Positions 1-8,105 are shown, numbered from the stretch's first letter. The stretch: 20,540 bases of DNA from Pseudonocardiales bacterium (GCA_030840415.1 JAVEEO010000347.1:1-20540); one strand, 5' to 3'. Made by a program: numbers and translations. Notes: a model not told the origin generated them from the sequence alone.

Positions 1-1
1 C

Positions 2-301
2 GTCCAACGAGAGCTGACCTTCGATTCCGGCAAGGTTGCTGTCGAGGCTCGGCTGCGGCCCGCCGTGATCGGACAGGACTTCAATCGTGGTTCGGACATC
101 GAAACCGTGATCCTGTCCGCCCGGCACGAGGGTGCGTCCCTCGATCCGGTGAACGAGTTCCCGTGCTTCGTCTTCATCACGATTCCTCGTGGTGGCAACG
201 ATGCACTCGAAAGCCCCGTTCGTTCCGATGATCTCGAGATCATCGGTTGGGGGGAGTTGTACCGGACACGTGAGGACGCCGAACGACACGCGTTCGGCTG
301 A
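2..301 (+). CDS. hypothetical protein, 5' end outside window
   Basis: The frame is open from the first bases of the window to a TGA at 299-301, and the translation reads as one coherent acidic soluble protein segment of about 99 residues. A GTG at 65 could be a start, but no Shine-Dalgarno sequence precedes it and coding character continues upstream, so I treat the gene as truncated by the window edge. I see no signal peptide, membrane segment or motif that I recognise, and I assign no function. Codon use differs from the neighbours: by my count 55 of the 78 codons from position 65 end in G or C (about 70%), against more than 90% in the Ter genes. It may be a more recently acquired or weakly expressed gene. 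Confidence 0.5.
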   Translation, partial: VQRELTFDSGKVAVEARLRPAVIGQDFNRGSDIETVILSARHEGASLDPVNEFPCFVFITIPRGGNDALESPVRSDDLEIIGWGELYRTREDAERHAFG

Positions 302-527
302 GGGTCGATCACGAAACTTCTAGTGTGCCTTGTCGGAGCCGGACGGCGCCGGTCGTCGTCTCCTCGCATGGTTCTCAGCGGGGAAAGGCTGCAAACAGAT
401 GAAGTATGTGAAGTTCATCGCCACCGGCTGCCTACCGGCAAGCCATCGAGATGGCACACCTGCCGGCCGCCGGGCTGACCCGAGGCTAGCTGCGGGGCGG
501 TCAAGCCCGGCCGCCCCGCAGCGGAGC
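302..527. other. intergenic region between the truncated gene and the glycosidase
   Basis: This gap separates a plus-strand gene end from a minus-strand gene end, so it should hold termination signals for both. The only clear element is the hairpin at 490-521. A short plus-strand frame beginning near 400 runs straight into the antisense strand of the glycosidase and looks spurious. Nothing else was recognised. Confidence 0.5.
490..521 (-). terminator. strong hairpin terminator for the glycosidase gene
   Basis: An 11-bp perfect GC-rich stem (490-500 pairing with 511-521) encloses a 10-nt loop. It lies 6 nt past the stop codon of the minus-strand glycosidase. No U-tract follows, which is common for actinobacterial terminators. 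Being symmetrical, it could also stop transcripts from the plus-strand gene ending at 301. Confidence 0.75.
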
Positions 528-3152
528 TCAGGTCGTGATCGTCAGGGTGTGGTGACCCTTGCCGGCCTGCACCGTGACCTCGACGCCCCGGTTGGTCTGC
601 ACCATCCGGTAGTGGTGCACCGTCCGGCCGTCCAGCCGCACGCTCTCCGGGTGCTCGCCACGGGGCAGGGTGTGCCCGATCACGATGGTGTCGGCGTTCA
701 GCGCGTGGCTGACGTTGATCGTGGTGCGGTAGACCTCGCCGGTGTGGGTGGCGCGCACGTCCACCGCGCCGCGACCGAGCCGGATCTCCTTGCCCTGTAC
801 GGAGTTCTGGCCCTGCGGCACCTGCGGCACGATCTCCAGCCGGTCATGGCCCAGGTCGGGGCGGACGCCCAGCCACTGGTGCACCACGGCCCACGCGGTG
901 CCGTAATTGCCCCAGGCCTGCATGAACATCGAGCGGCAGGTCCAGCACCGGTCGATGTTCGCGCCCTGGTCCGGCGACGGGAAGATCTCCGGCATCGCGC
1001 CGGGCTGCTCGTCCGGCGTGCCGCCGGTGGCGGGCTCGGCGAACATCGGGTCGGCCAGGGCGTGCATGTAGCGCAGCTGCTGATCGGGCCCCAGCCGGCC
1101 GTAGTTGCCTTCGCCGACCGACTGGATCGAGGTGGTCAGGCCGAAGATGGTGCGCTCGCCCTGGCCGTTGGCGCCACCGCCGCAGCCGGTGTGGAACAGC
1201 CCCTGGTTGAACGGGGGGGTGCCGCTGTAGCAGGGGTCCTCGCGTCCGGCGAGGGCGGTGTTGCCGTGGTCGAACGGAGCCAGACCGGGCACCGTCCGGC
1301 CGTTGACGTGCAGTTCGACCTCCATCGGGGTCTGGCCGATCCAGTGCTTCTGGAACGACTGCACGTTGCCGGGGTCGTTGAGCGAGTCGGCGTACTGCTG
1401 GGCGGCCTGGTACCACCACGCCGTGTCGAAGCGCTGGCGCAGCGACTGCGCGAGCTTCGTCGTCCAGGCGTAGGTGGCCTTGTCGTGCTTGGCCTGCGCC
1501 ATGTCGGCGAGGTCGTACAGGCCGCGCAGGAAGTAGACGGTGTTGTCGAGCTTCTCGGTGCCCATCCCGGTGCGCTCGACGTTGCCCAGCCCCTCGGGGA
1601 AGCCGTCGTGGTCGGCGTCGAGGTTCTTCACGACGTAGCGCAGATTGCGGATGGTGAAGTCATACATCTCGTCGCGGAACTTGTCGTTGCCGGTCCAGCG
1701 CCAGATCAGCGCCACCGTGGACGGGAACTTGACCGTCTCGTCGGTGTTGAAGTTGTACGTGACGGTGCCGTCCGGGTTGGTGGTGCGCGAGTCCTGGCCG
1801 AAGTAGACCGAGCCGTCCGAGACCACCTCGTGGGTGACCACGCCGGAGCGGTGGTTGAGCACGTCCGAGACGTCGCGCAGCGCTCGCAGGTGATTCTCGA
1901 TCGCCTCGAACTGCCCGACCGCTACCGCGGCGAACGCGGTGTACTCGGCGTCGGTGCCGAAGATCCACGGATAGTCCGGGTAGCCGGCGCCGATCCAGGT
2001 CGCGCTCGGCACGGTGCCGACCGGTGCCGGGAACTGCTTGCCCTGGTTCGTCCAGCGGATCTGCAGGTTCTTCGCGGTCAGGGTCAGGTCGGCGAGGTTC
2101 TGCTTGCCCCAGTCGATCGAGTTCTGCACCAGCCGGTCACCGGGCAGCGACAGCTGGGTCCGGTTGGCCAGCCGGGTCCGGGCGGCGACCTTGGCGGCCA
2201 GTTGGGCGGCCGGGTTGCGCAGCGCCCGGGCCAGCTCACCGCGGGCCGAGGCCATTCCCTGGTCGGAGCCCGCCGCCGCCAGCCAGATGGTCTTCGAGCC
2301 GCCGGCCGGCAGCTGCACCGAGTAGGTCAGCCGGCCACCGGTGCCGCGGCCGAAGGGCCCGTCGTCGCAGGCCGAGGGCTTCGGGTCGGCCGGCGCGCCG
2401 GGCTCGGTGCCGGTGCACCGGTGTCCCGGCTGCGCACCCCAGAACTGGCTGCCGATCTGGCCGGAGACCGGCTTGAGCGAGGTGCCGACCAGCGCGGCGT
2501 AGTGGTGGGTCGGGGCGCCGGGCAGCGCGCCGTCGTCGGTGAAGGCCAGGTTCCTGCCGTCGTAGCTGCCCTTGTCGGGCAGGTTCATGCTGGCGTTCGG
2601 GGTGATGCCGTCGAAGCCCCAGGGCCACTGGCCCATCAGCTCCGAGTGCGCGTCGACCGACAGCTTCGCGGTGCGGGCCGGGCCGGGGTTGGTGATGGTG
2701 AGGCCGAACAGCGCGCCCCTGCTGCCGTCGGGGACGAAGTCGGTGCGCTGCAGCCGCAGGCCTGCGGTGGTCGGCAACTGGAAGCGGGTGTAGCCCCAGC
2801 CGCTGGAGAACTTCGTCGCCGGCCCCACCCACTGGCCGTCCAGGCCGAACCAGACGCCGTCCAGCAGCTTCAGCGGCGGCGTCCAGACCCCGCCCATCTC
2901 ACCGGTGATGTGCCAGCCGTTGGCGTAGAACCGGCCGTCCTCGAAGCCGATCGAGTACGCCCGGGTACCGGCCGCCACCTCGCGGCGGTCGGCCAACCGG
3001 CTGCTGACCGACGATTCCGGTCCGGCCGCCAGCCGGCTCGCGCCCCGTCCGGGATGGCCGGCCGGTTCCGAACCTGCCGCCGACTGGCCCAGCATCGAGA
3101 TGCCCAGCACGGCGCCGATCGCGGTCACGACTAGAGGGAGCTTGGCAGGCAT
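528..3152 (-). CDS. secreted six-hairpin-type glycosidase (glucoamylase/debranching-like)
   Basis: This 874-residue protein probably hydrolyses glycosidic bonds of an oligo- or polysaccharide outside the cell. Residues 1 to about 27 form a signal peptide (MPAKLPLVV, a hydrophobic core, then small residues near a likely cleavage site). A beta-rich N-terminal domain follows, then an alpha/alpha-barrel-like segment from about residue 380 to 760 with acidic clusters typical of this superfamily: IFGTDAEY (D401, E403) and LDADHDGFPEG (D512 to E520). The last 70 or so residues look like a beta-sandwich. The ATG start has an AAGGA ribosome site 6 nt upstream. The gene stands alone: the next minus-strand gene ends 163 bp upstream and a hairpin follows the stop. 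The exact GH family and substrate cannot be fixed by eye; GH15-like, GH63-like or GH116-like proteins are all possible. Confidence 0.8.
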   Translation of the reverse strand: MPAKLPLVVTAIGAVLGISMLGQSAAGSEPAGHPGRGASRLAAGPESSVSSRLADRREVAAGTRAYSIGFEDGRFYANGWHITGEMGGVWTPPLKLLDGVWFGLDGQWVGPATKFSSGWGYTRFQLPTTAGLRLQRTDFVPDGSRGALFGLTITNPGPARTAKLSVDAHSELMGQWPWGFDGITPNASMNLPDKGSYDGRNLAFTDDGALPGAPTHHYAALVGTSLKPVSGQIGSQFWGAQPGHRCTGTEPGAPADPKPSACDDGPFGRGTGGRLTYSVQLPAGGSKTIWLAAAGSDQGMASARGELARALRNPAAQLAAKVAARTRLANRTQLSLPGDRLVQNSIDWGKQNLADLTLTAKNLQIRWTNQGKQFPAPVGTVPSATWIGAGYPDYPWIFGTDAEYTAFAAVAVGQFEAIENHLRALRDVSDVLNHRSGVVTHEVVSDGSVYFGQDSRTTNPDGTVTYNFNTDETVKFPSTVALIWRWTGNDKFRDEMYDFTIRNLRYVVKNLDADHDGFPEGLGNVERTGMGTEKLDNTVYFLRGLYDLADMAQAKHDKATYAWTTKLAQSLRQRFDTAWWYQAAQQYADSLNDPGNVQSFQKHWIGQTPMEVELHVNGRTVPGLAPFDHGNTALAGREDPCYSGTPPFNQGLFHTGCGGGANGQGERTIFGLTTSIQSVGEGNYGRLGPDQQLRYMHALADPMFAEPATGGTPDEQPGAMPEIFPSPDQGANIDRCWTCRSMFMQAWGNYGTAWAVVHQWLGVRPDLGHDRLEIVPQVPQGQNSVQGKEIRLGRGAVDVRATHTGEVYRTTINVSHALNADTIVIGHTLPRGEHPESVRLDGRTVHHYRMVQTNRGVEVTVQAGKGHHTLTITT

Positions 3153-3315
3153 CGGCAGTCCTTATCGCTCGCACCCGCCGATGGGGCGTGAGCCACCGGC
3201 GTCGGTGGGGCCACGCGACGGTCAACGGTTTCGGACCGCGGGCTGAGCCGGGCTCAGTGTGGTGGCCAGGGGCTCCTAGCCTCTCGCCGTTGGGCCACCA
3301 GGTCAACGCCCGGCT
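3153..3315 (-). promoter_or_regulatory. upstream region of the glycosidase gene with a 15-nt palindrome
   Basis: This 163-bp gap lies between the end of the ABC exporter operon and the glycosidase start. It contains a perfect 7+1+7 palindrome at 3243-3257 (CTGAGCC, one base, GGCTCAG). This could be the ABC operon's terminator hairpin or a binding site controlling the glycosidase. Two TTGACC sequences (minus strand, within the gap) resemble -35 boxes but neither has a convincing -10 at normal spacing. Confidence 0.35.
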
Positions 3316-3903
3316 TCAGCGGCGCAACCGGGCCCGGTTGCGTCCCCGGCCCGCCAGCGCCACCAGGCCCAGCAGCACCGGAACCGCGACCGCGACCGGC
3401 AGCGCACCGCCGGCGTTCAGCGTCCGCCGCGCGGCCACCTCGACCCGGGTCGGCGTGCTGACCACCAGCCGCTGGTCGGGAGTGGCAGCCATTCCGGCGG
3501 GCAGCACCACCACGTACAGGGCGAACGTGCCGGGGCTGACGGCCTGCACGTCCCAGGTCAGCGCCACGGCCGCGCCGGGGGCCAGTGCCGGCAGGAACCG
3601 ACTGCGCTCGGCCGACCAGTCCTCCGGGTCGACATAGGTGCCACCGGTGACGCTGGCGATGTTCAGGTGCGCCAGCAGTTGCCCGGTCGCCGAGTGGCCG
3701 TCGTTGACGATCGACACCCGGTAGTCGAGGTGCTGCCCGACCGACGTGCTCAACCGCGGCTGCGTCGACGCCGCGGTGAGGCCTGTCGGATCGGGAGCCG
3801 CCGTCGCGAAGGGCGCCGATCCCGGCAGCCCGACCACCAGCAGAGCGGCTCCCAGCAGAGCGATGGCCAGCAGCGGCAGGGCCGCCGCGCACCGGCGCCT
3901 CAT
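3316..3903 (-). CDS. membrane-anchored extracytoplasmic protein of an ABC-2 exporter operon
   Basis: The protein has 195 residues: a signal peptide or N-terminal anchor (MRRRCAAALPLLAIALLGAA, cleavage near ATAAP), a beta-sandwich-like ectodomain of about 120 residues, and a C-terminal membrane helix (roughly 164-185) followed by a basic RGRNRARLRR tail. The layout suggests an Ig-like ectodomain held at the outer face of the membrane, resembling the NEW3-type domains found beside some NosY-like permeases; that family match is inference. Its ATG overlaps the permease stop by 4 bp (ATGA), so it is translationally coupled to the exporter and probably works with it. The frame stays open upstream to 4344, but that extension is antisense or shadow sequence inside the permease gene. 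Confidence 0.65.
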   Translation of the reverse strand: MRRRCAAALPLLAIALLGAALLVVGLPGSAPFATAAPDPTGLTAASTQPRLSTSVGQHLDYRVSIVNDGHSATGQLLAHLNIASVTGGTYVDPEDWSAERSRFLPALAPGAAVALTWDVQAVSPGTFALYVVVLPAGMAATPDQRLVVSTPTRVEVAARRTLNAGGALPVAVAVPVLLGLVALAGRGRNRARLRR

Positions 3904-4724
3904 CGCCGGCCGCCCGCGCCGAGCGTCACGATCCGGGGCGCGGCCACCAGCAGGACGGCACCGGCGAGCACCGCGGTCAGCACCGGCGCGGCCAGGTACG
4001 ACAGGTCCCGGCTCGCACCGCGGCCGCGGACCAGGACGGCCGAGACGTAGTGCAGCGCCGAGCCCACCGGATTGAGGCGGATCAGCGCGCCGCCGACCGC
4101 GGTGTTCGCCAGCCCGGTGGGCAGTTGGGTGGGTGCCGACAGGGCGATCAGCACGAACACGCTGAGGGCCAGGCTGGCCCGGTTCGAATCCGACAGCGCG
4201 CTGATCAGCAGGCCCACCTCGACCAGCCCGAGTGCTGTCGCCGTTCCGATACCGAGGGACAGCAGCACCGACTCCGCCACCACCGCCACGCCGCGGCCCA
4301 GCACCCACAGGTACGGCAGGCTGACCGCCCAGCAGGCCAGCCACAGCGACAGGGCGGCGACCAACTTGCCGGCCACCACGCCGCGCCGGGACACCGGCGT
4401 CAGCAGCAACGCCTCCAGGGTGCCGCGCTCCCGTTCACCGCTGATGGCATCGGCGGCGCACACCAGGGCCACCAGCACGCCGACCGCCAGCGCGACCTGC
4501 AGGGTCAGGTTGACCGCCTCGCGTTGCTCGAGGAAGTTCAGCACCTGGTTGGTGGCGGCCAGGTAGCTCACGCAGCTCAGCAGCACGCTGTAGCCGACCA
4601 GCAGTACCGGTCCCCGGCCGCCCGCCCAGAGCTCCCGGCAGTCGCGCCCGGCAATCACCAGCCAGCCGTGCCGGCTGAGAGCAGGACGGGCCGTCCGGTC
4701 GGCGGTCGCGGCGGTACTCATCAT
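3900..4724 (-). CDS. ABC-2 type transporter permease (NosY-like)
   Basis: This 274-residue integral membrane protein would form the pore of the exporter energised by the ATPase encoded just upstream. After a cytoplasmic N-terminus there are about six hydrophobic segments. The stretch GERERGTLEALLLTPVSRR (residues 96-114), followed by a GK pair at 119-120, is the characteristic cytoplasmic loop of ABC-2 permeases that contacts the ATPase. Two adjacent ATGs occur at 4724 and 4721. I chose 4724 because its ATG overlaps the ATPase stop as ATGA, the same arrangement as at the next junction. Longer in-frame upstream extensions would lie inside the ATPase gene and are not credible. The substrate is unknown. 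Confidence 0.85.
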   Translation of the reverse strand: MMSTAATADRTARPALSRHGWLVIAGRDCRELWAGGRGPVLLVGYSVLLSCVSYLAATNQVLNFLEQREAVNLTLQVALAVGVLVALVCAADAISGERERGTLEALLLTPVSRRGVVAGKLVAALSLWLACWAVSLPYLWVLGRGVAVVAESVLLSLGIGTATALGLVEVGLLISALSDSNRASLALSVFVLIALSAPTQLPTGLANTAVGGALIRLNPVGSALHYVSAVLVRGRGASRDLSYLAAPVLTAVLAGAVLLVAAPRIVTLGAGGRR

Positions 4725-5698
4725 GGCTCGCCACCGGGCACGACAGCGTCGGGAAGGGCGCTGGTGAGGGCCAGGAACGCGTCCGCGAGCCGGGTCTGCT
4801 CCCGCTGGAAGGACAGCACCGGTACCCCGGCGTCGAGCACCGCCGCCAGCGCCAGGTCGAGCAGCCGGTCCTCGGCCACCCCGTTCAGCGACAGCACCAG
4901 AGCCGATCGCCGGCCGGAGAACTCGGCCTGGACTCCCTCGACCGAGGCAGCCGCCTGCCGGGCACGCTCGCCGAAGCCGTCCGGCACCGTCAGCCGCGCG
5001 CGGTGCGGGTCGGCGGCCGTCCGGCTCAGGACCTCGGCCACCGATCCGTCGGTGACGATCCTGCCGTGGTCGAGGATCAGCACCCGGTCGCACAGTTGCT
5101 CCACCTCGGACAGCAGGTGGGTGCTCAGCACCACGGTGGCGTCCCGGCGCGCGGCGATGTCGCGCAGGATCGACAGCACCTGGCGCTGCCCGGCCGGATC
5201 GAGCCCCAGCGTCGGCTCGTCCAGGAACACCACTGCCGGGTCGTTGATCAGGGCCCGGGCGATCCCGAGTCGCTGCCGCATGCCGCGGCTGAAGGTGCCG
5301 ATCGGCGAGCCGGCCCGGCTGGCCAGCCCCACCTCCGCCAGCAACGGCCCGGCCAGCCGGCCGGCATCGACCGGGGCCAGCCCGTACAGCCGGCCGAAGA
5401 AGCGCAGGTACTCCGCGGCGCTCTGCCGGGGCGGGTAACCGGCGCTCTCCGGCAGCACGCCGATCCGGTGGCGGATCCCGTCCGGGTCGGTGTGCGGCAC
5501 CCCGCCGACCGTGAAGGAGCCGCTGGTCGGCGCGAGCATGGTGGTGAGCATCCTGATCGCGGTGGTCTTGCCGGCGCCGTTGGGCCCCAGCAGCCCGATG
5601 ATGTTCCCGGCGCCCGCGGCGAAGCTCAGCCCGTCGACGGCGGCGCGGGTGCCGAACCGCTTGGTGAGCCGGTCGGCCTCCAGAGTTACCGCAGCCAT
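4721..5698 (-). CDS. ABC transporter ATP-binding protein
   Basis: This 325-residue ATPase is the first gene of a three-gene exporter operon. It shows all standard nucleotide-binding motifs: Walker A GPNGAGKT at residues 38-45, the signature variant FSRGMRQRLGIARAL, Walker B AVVFLDEPTLGLDP and an H-loop STHLLSEVEQL. The last 100 residues form a C-terminal extension typical of the drug- and NosF-type exporters. The start is the ATG at 5698, where the family homology begins and a GGGGAAAGG ribosome site sits 8 nt upstream; the open frame to 5794 gives an unrelated leader. It is transcribed divergently from the AIM24-family gene, with a 164-bp shared region between them. Confidence 0.9.
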   Translation of the reverse strand: MAAVTLEADRLTKRFGTRAAVDGLSFAAGAGNIIGLLGPNGAGKTTAIRMLTTMLAPTSGSFTVGGVPHTDPDGIRHRIGVLPESAGYPPRQSAAEYLRFFGRLYGLAPVDAGRLAGPLLAEVGLASRAGSPIGTFSRGMRQRLGIARALINDPAVVFLDEPTLGLDPAGQRQVLSILRDIAARRDATVVLSTHLLSEVEQLCDRVLILDHGRIVTDGSVAEVLSRTAADPHRARLTVPDGFGERARQAAASVEGVQAEFSGRRSALVLSLNGVAEDRLLDLALAAVLDAGVPVLSFQREQTRLADAFLALTSALPDAVVPGGEP

Positions 5699-5862
5699 CG
5701 ACAGCGCCTTTCCCCGACTTTCCAGGCTAGGACGCCGGACCGGTAGCTGGCATCCCCCAGAAGGAGGATTCGCCACCTGGCGGCCAGCCCACACTCAGCC
5801 AGGGGTGCCAGACTCGGGCAGTCGGCCGGTGCGGGCCGCGGACAGCTCGGAAGGGAAGCGGA
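5699..5862. promoter_or_regulatory. divergent promoter region between the ABC operon and the AIM24/Ter genes
   Basis: The 164-bp region must carry start signals in both directions. On the minus strand a TAGCCT at 5729-5724 could be a -10 box, but the hexamer 17 bp upstream (TGCCAG) is a poor -35. On the plus strand no convincing promoter boxes were found. Short interrupted palindromes (such as CTGG, 3 bases, CCAG) lie between 5775 and 5795 and might be operators; this is weak. Confidence 0.35.
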
Positions 5863-6684
5863 ATGAGCCTGGATGTCCAGATCACCGGCAGCGCCATGCA
5901 GATGGCGATCGTCCAGCTCCGACCTGGTCAGACCGTCTACAGCGAGGCGGGCAAGTTCCTGTTCAGCTCGGCGGACGTGACGATGGAGACCAAGTTGACC
6001 GCGCCGGCCGCCGCCGGGCAGCCGGACGGCGGCAGCCAGGCTCCGGCCGCGGGTGGCCTCGGCGGCATGCTGCGCGGCGCGATGGACGTCAGCAAGCGGG
6101 TGCTGGCCGGCGAGTCCTTCGCCTTCTGCCACTTCACCAGCACCGGCGGGGACGGCCTGCTGGCACTGGCCGGGGTGCTGCCCGGCGAGATGCGGGTGCT
6201 CGAACTGGACGGAGCCACCACCTGGTTCGCCGAGAAGGACGCCTTCGTCGCCGCGGAGGCGGGCGTGCGCTTCGACATCGCCTTTTCGGGCCTGCGCCAG
6301 GGACTGGCCGGCGGGGAGGGTTTCGTGCTGGAGAAGTTCACCGGCCGGGGCAGCCTGATCATCGCCGGGGCAGGCAACTTCATCGACATCAATCCCGCCG
6401 ACTACGGCGGCCGGCTCAAGGTGGACACCGGCTGCGTGGTGGCCTGGGACCACCGGATCAGCTACGGCATCGAACGGGTGGGCGCGCTGAACCGGGCCGG
6501 GATGATGAACGCGATGTTCGGCGGCGAGGGCATGACGCTGGCGACCCTGAGCGGCAACGGCTCGGTGATCCTGCAGTCGATGACCATCGACGGGCTGGCC
6601 AAGGCGCTGCGCAAGAACATGGGCGCCGGCGACCGCAAGACCGGCGCCGGCATGGGTGGCCTGTTCTCCGGCAGCACCGAGTGA
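5863..6684 (+). CDS. AIM24 family protein (TIGR00266-like)
   Basis: The protein has 273 residues without signal peptide or membrane helix. It reads as the AIM24/TIGR00266 beta-solenoid family: an N-terminal segment with a MAIVQLRPGQTVYSEAGKF start, a Gly/Pro-rich insertion around residues 47-70, and repeated beta-strand units such as GDGLLALAGVLPGEM, GFVLEKFTGRGSLIIAGAG and GNGSVILQSM. The biochemical role of bacterial members is not established; the mitochondrial namesake is involved in inner-membrane organisation. Family members are often found beside TerD genes in actinobacteria, and here it is the first plus-strand gene before the ter array. The ATG at 5863 has an AAGGGAAG ribosome site. 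A 172-bp gap with its own promoter candidate separates it from terD, so co-transcription is not certain. Confidence 0.8.
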   Translation: MSLDVQITGSAMQMAIVQLRPGQTVYSEAGKFLFSSADVTMETKLTAPAAAGQPDGGSQAPAAGGLGGMLRGAMDVSKRVLAGESFAFCHFTSTGGDGLLALAGVLPGEMRVLELDGATTWFAEKDAFVAAEAGVRFDIAFSGLRQGLAGGEGFVLEKFTGRGSLIIAGAGNFIDINPADYGGRLKVDTGCVVAWDHRISYGIERVGALNRAGMMNAMFGGEGMTLATLSGNGSVILQSMTIDGLAKALRKNMGAGDRKTGAGMGGLFSGSTE

Positions 6685-6740
6685 GTGCACGCCCGGAGAG
6701 CCTCCGATGCCCGGCGCATCACGCCCAGCTCACCGGCTGT

Positions 6741-6766
6741 GGAACTTCTGAGCTGCCCCACTCGTC
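6741..6766 (+). promoter_or_regulatory. candidate ECF-sigma-type promoter of the ter array
   Basis: GGAACTT begins at 6741 (-35 GGAAC, 6741-6745) and CGTC lies at 6763-6766, with 17 bp between GGAAC and CGTC. GGAAC/GAACTT -35 elements paired with CGTC-like -10 elements are typical of ECF sigma factors. The site is about 90 bp upstream of the first terD start. No TTGACA-type -35 was found for the nearby TAGCAT at 6772-6777. The Bacillus yce (TerD/TelA-type) operon is known to be under envelope-stress ECF sigma control, which makes this plausible, but the assignment rests on pattern alone. Confidence 0.4.
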
Positions 6767-6856
6767 TCGCCTAGCATGAAGTTCGTCGTCCGCCCGGGGC
6801 GGCGATGATCCGCCATGGGGGCCAGCCGGCCTTCCTCTAGTCACCTGGAGTTACAC

Positions 6857-7432
6857 GTGGGAGTCAGCCTCACCAAAGGCGGCAACGTCTCGCTCACCAA
6901 GGCAGCGCCTGGTCTGACCGCGGTCACGGTCGGCCTGGGCTGGGACGCCCGCACCACCGACGGCCAGGACTTCGACCTCGACGCCAGCGCGATCGCCTGC
7001 GGCTCAAACGGCAAGGTCGTGTCCGACAAGCACTTCATCTTCTTCAACAACCTGGCCAGCCCGGACGGCTCGATCGAGCACACCGGCGACAACCTCACCG
7101 GCGAGGGCGAGGGTGACGACGAGCAGGTCAAGGTCAACCTGGCCAGCGTTCCCGCCGAGGTCGACAAGGTGGTGTTCCCGGTCTCGATCTACGACGCCGA
7201 CGCCAGCCGCCAGAGCTTCGGGCAGGTTCGCAACGCCTTCATCCGGGTGGTCAACCAGGCCGACAACTCCGAACTGGCCCGTTACGATCTGTCCGAGGAC
7301 GCCTCGACCGAGACCGCGATGGTCTTCGGCGAGCTGTACCGCAACGGCGCCGAGTGGAAGTTCCGCGCGGTCGGCCAGGGCTACACCTCGGGCCTGGCGG
7401 GCATCGCCCGGGACTACGGCGTCAACGTCTGA
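6857..7432 (+). CDS. terD: TerD family calcium-binding stress protein, copy 1
   Basis: This is a canonical 191-residue TerD-domain protein. TerD proteins are cytoplasmic beta-sandwich proteins that bind calcium and are thought to form membrane-associated complexes with TerC-type proteins. It opens with [14 protein letters not shown] and keeps the acidic residues linked to metal binding: FDLDASA at residues 39-45 and [13 protein letters not shown] at 77-89. The GTG at 6857 is the start, because GGAG lies 6 nt upstream and the product then aligns from residue 1 with the next gene's product. An ATG at 6815 in the same frame would add 14 residues absent from the family. The next gene is a tandem paralogue about 79% identical by eye. 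Confidence 0.93.
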   Translation: MGVSLTKGGNVSLTKAAPGLTAVTVGLGWDARTTDGQDFDLDASAIACGSNGKVVSDKHFIFFNNLASPDGSIEHTGDNLTGEGEGDDEQVKVNLASVPAEVDKVVFPVSIYDADASRQSFGQVRNAFIRVVNQADNSELARYDLSEDASTETAMVFGELYRNGAEWKFRAVGQGYTSGLAGIARDYGVNV

Positions 7433-7526
7433 CGTATCACACCGGGCGGCGGCCGCCACTAGTACGGCGGGGCTTCTGCCCGGGCTTGACCGGGATCGGC
7501 ACAGGATGCGAAGTGGAAGGAGTCGG
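7433..7526. other. short intergenic region between the two tandem terD genes
   Basis: The 94-bp spacer contains the palindrome GGCGGCCGCC and a small GGGC/GCCC stem with a 4-nt loop around 7472-7484, then the ribosome site AAGGAG at 7517-7522 for the second terD. A TTGACC near 7488 has no matching -10. I see no convincing terminator, so read-through from copy 1 is likely. Confidence 0.3.
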
Positions 7527-8105
7527 ATGGGAGTCAGCCTCACCAAGGGCGGCAACGTCTCGCTGACCAAGCAGGCCCCGGGCCTGACGGCGGTGCTGAT
7601 CGGCCTGGGCTGGGACGAGCGCACCACCAGCGGGCAGGCCTTCGATCTGGACGCCAGCGCGCTGATGCTCAACGCCGGCGGTCGGATCCTGTCCGACTCC
7701 CACTTCGTGTTCTTCAACAACCTCATCAGCCCCGACGGTGCGGTCGAGCACACCGGCGACAACCTGACCGGCGCGGGCGAGGGCGACGACGAGCAGATCA
7801 AGGTCGACCTGGCGGCGGTGCCGGCCGAGGTGGACCGGATCGTCTTCCCGGTGTCGATCTATGACGCCGACGTCCGCCGGCAGAACTTCGGGCAGGTCCG
7901 CAACGCCTTCATCCGGGTGGTCAACTCCGCCGACGGTGCGGAGCTGGCCCGCTACGACCTGTCCGAAGATGCCTCCAGCGAGACCGCGATGATCTTCGGT
8001 GAGCTCTACCGGCATTCCGGGGACTGGAAATTCCGGGCGGTCGGGCAGGGTTACTCGTCGGGACTGGCCGGCATCGCACGCGATTACGGCGTCAACGTCG
8101 GCTGA
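7527..8105 (+). CDS. terD: TerD family calcium-binding stress protein, copy 2
   Basis: This 192-residue TerD-domain protein begins [15 protein letters not shown] and keeps the metal-site segments FDLDASA and [13 protein letters not shown]. It differs from copy 1 at roughly 40 positions, concentrated in the loop after DLDASA and in conservative Val/Ile swaps, which indicates a tandem duplication that has had time to diverge. The ATG at 7527 follows a GGAAGGAG ribosome site. Two canonical copies side by side suggest dosage or mixed assemblies (TerD/TerE-like pairs in the classical operon), though I cannot assign which plays which part. Confidence 0.93.
   Translation: MGVSLTKGGNVSLTKQAPGLTAVLIGLGWDERTTSGQAFDLDASALMLNAGGRILSDSHFVFFNNLISPDGAVEHTGDNLTGAGEGDDEQIKVDLAAVPAEVDRIVFPVSIYDADVRRQNFGQVRNAFIRVVNSADGAELARYDLSEDASSETAMIFGELYRHSGDWKFRAVGQGYSSGLAGIARDYGVNVG

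Noticed and set aside
330..3134. Very long plus-strand open frame (934 codons) across the glycosidase gene
   Set aside because: It is antisense to a gene with a signal peptide, ribosome site, conserved acidic motifs and terminator. Its translation is Val/Gly/Arg/Ala-rich low-complexity sequence typical of antisense frames in GC-rich DNA.
4050..5746. Plus-strand open frames across the ABC permease and ATPase
   Set aside because: They are shadows of genes with full Walker A, Walker B and signature motifs on the minus strand.
6815..6856. Upstream ATG start for terD copy 1
   Set aside because: It would add 14 residues not seen in the family and lacks a ribosome site; the GTG at 6857 has GGAG at proper spacing and matches copy 2 from residue 1.
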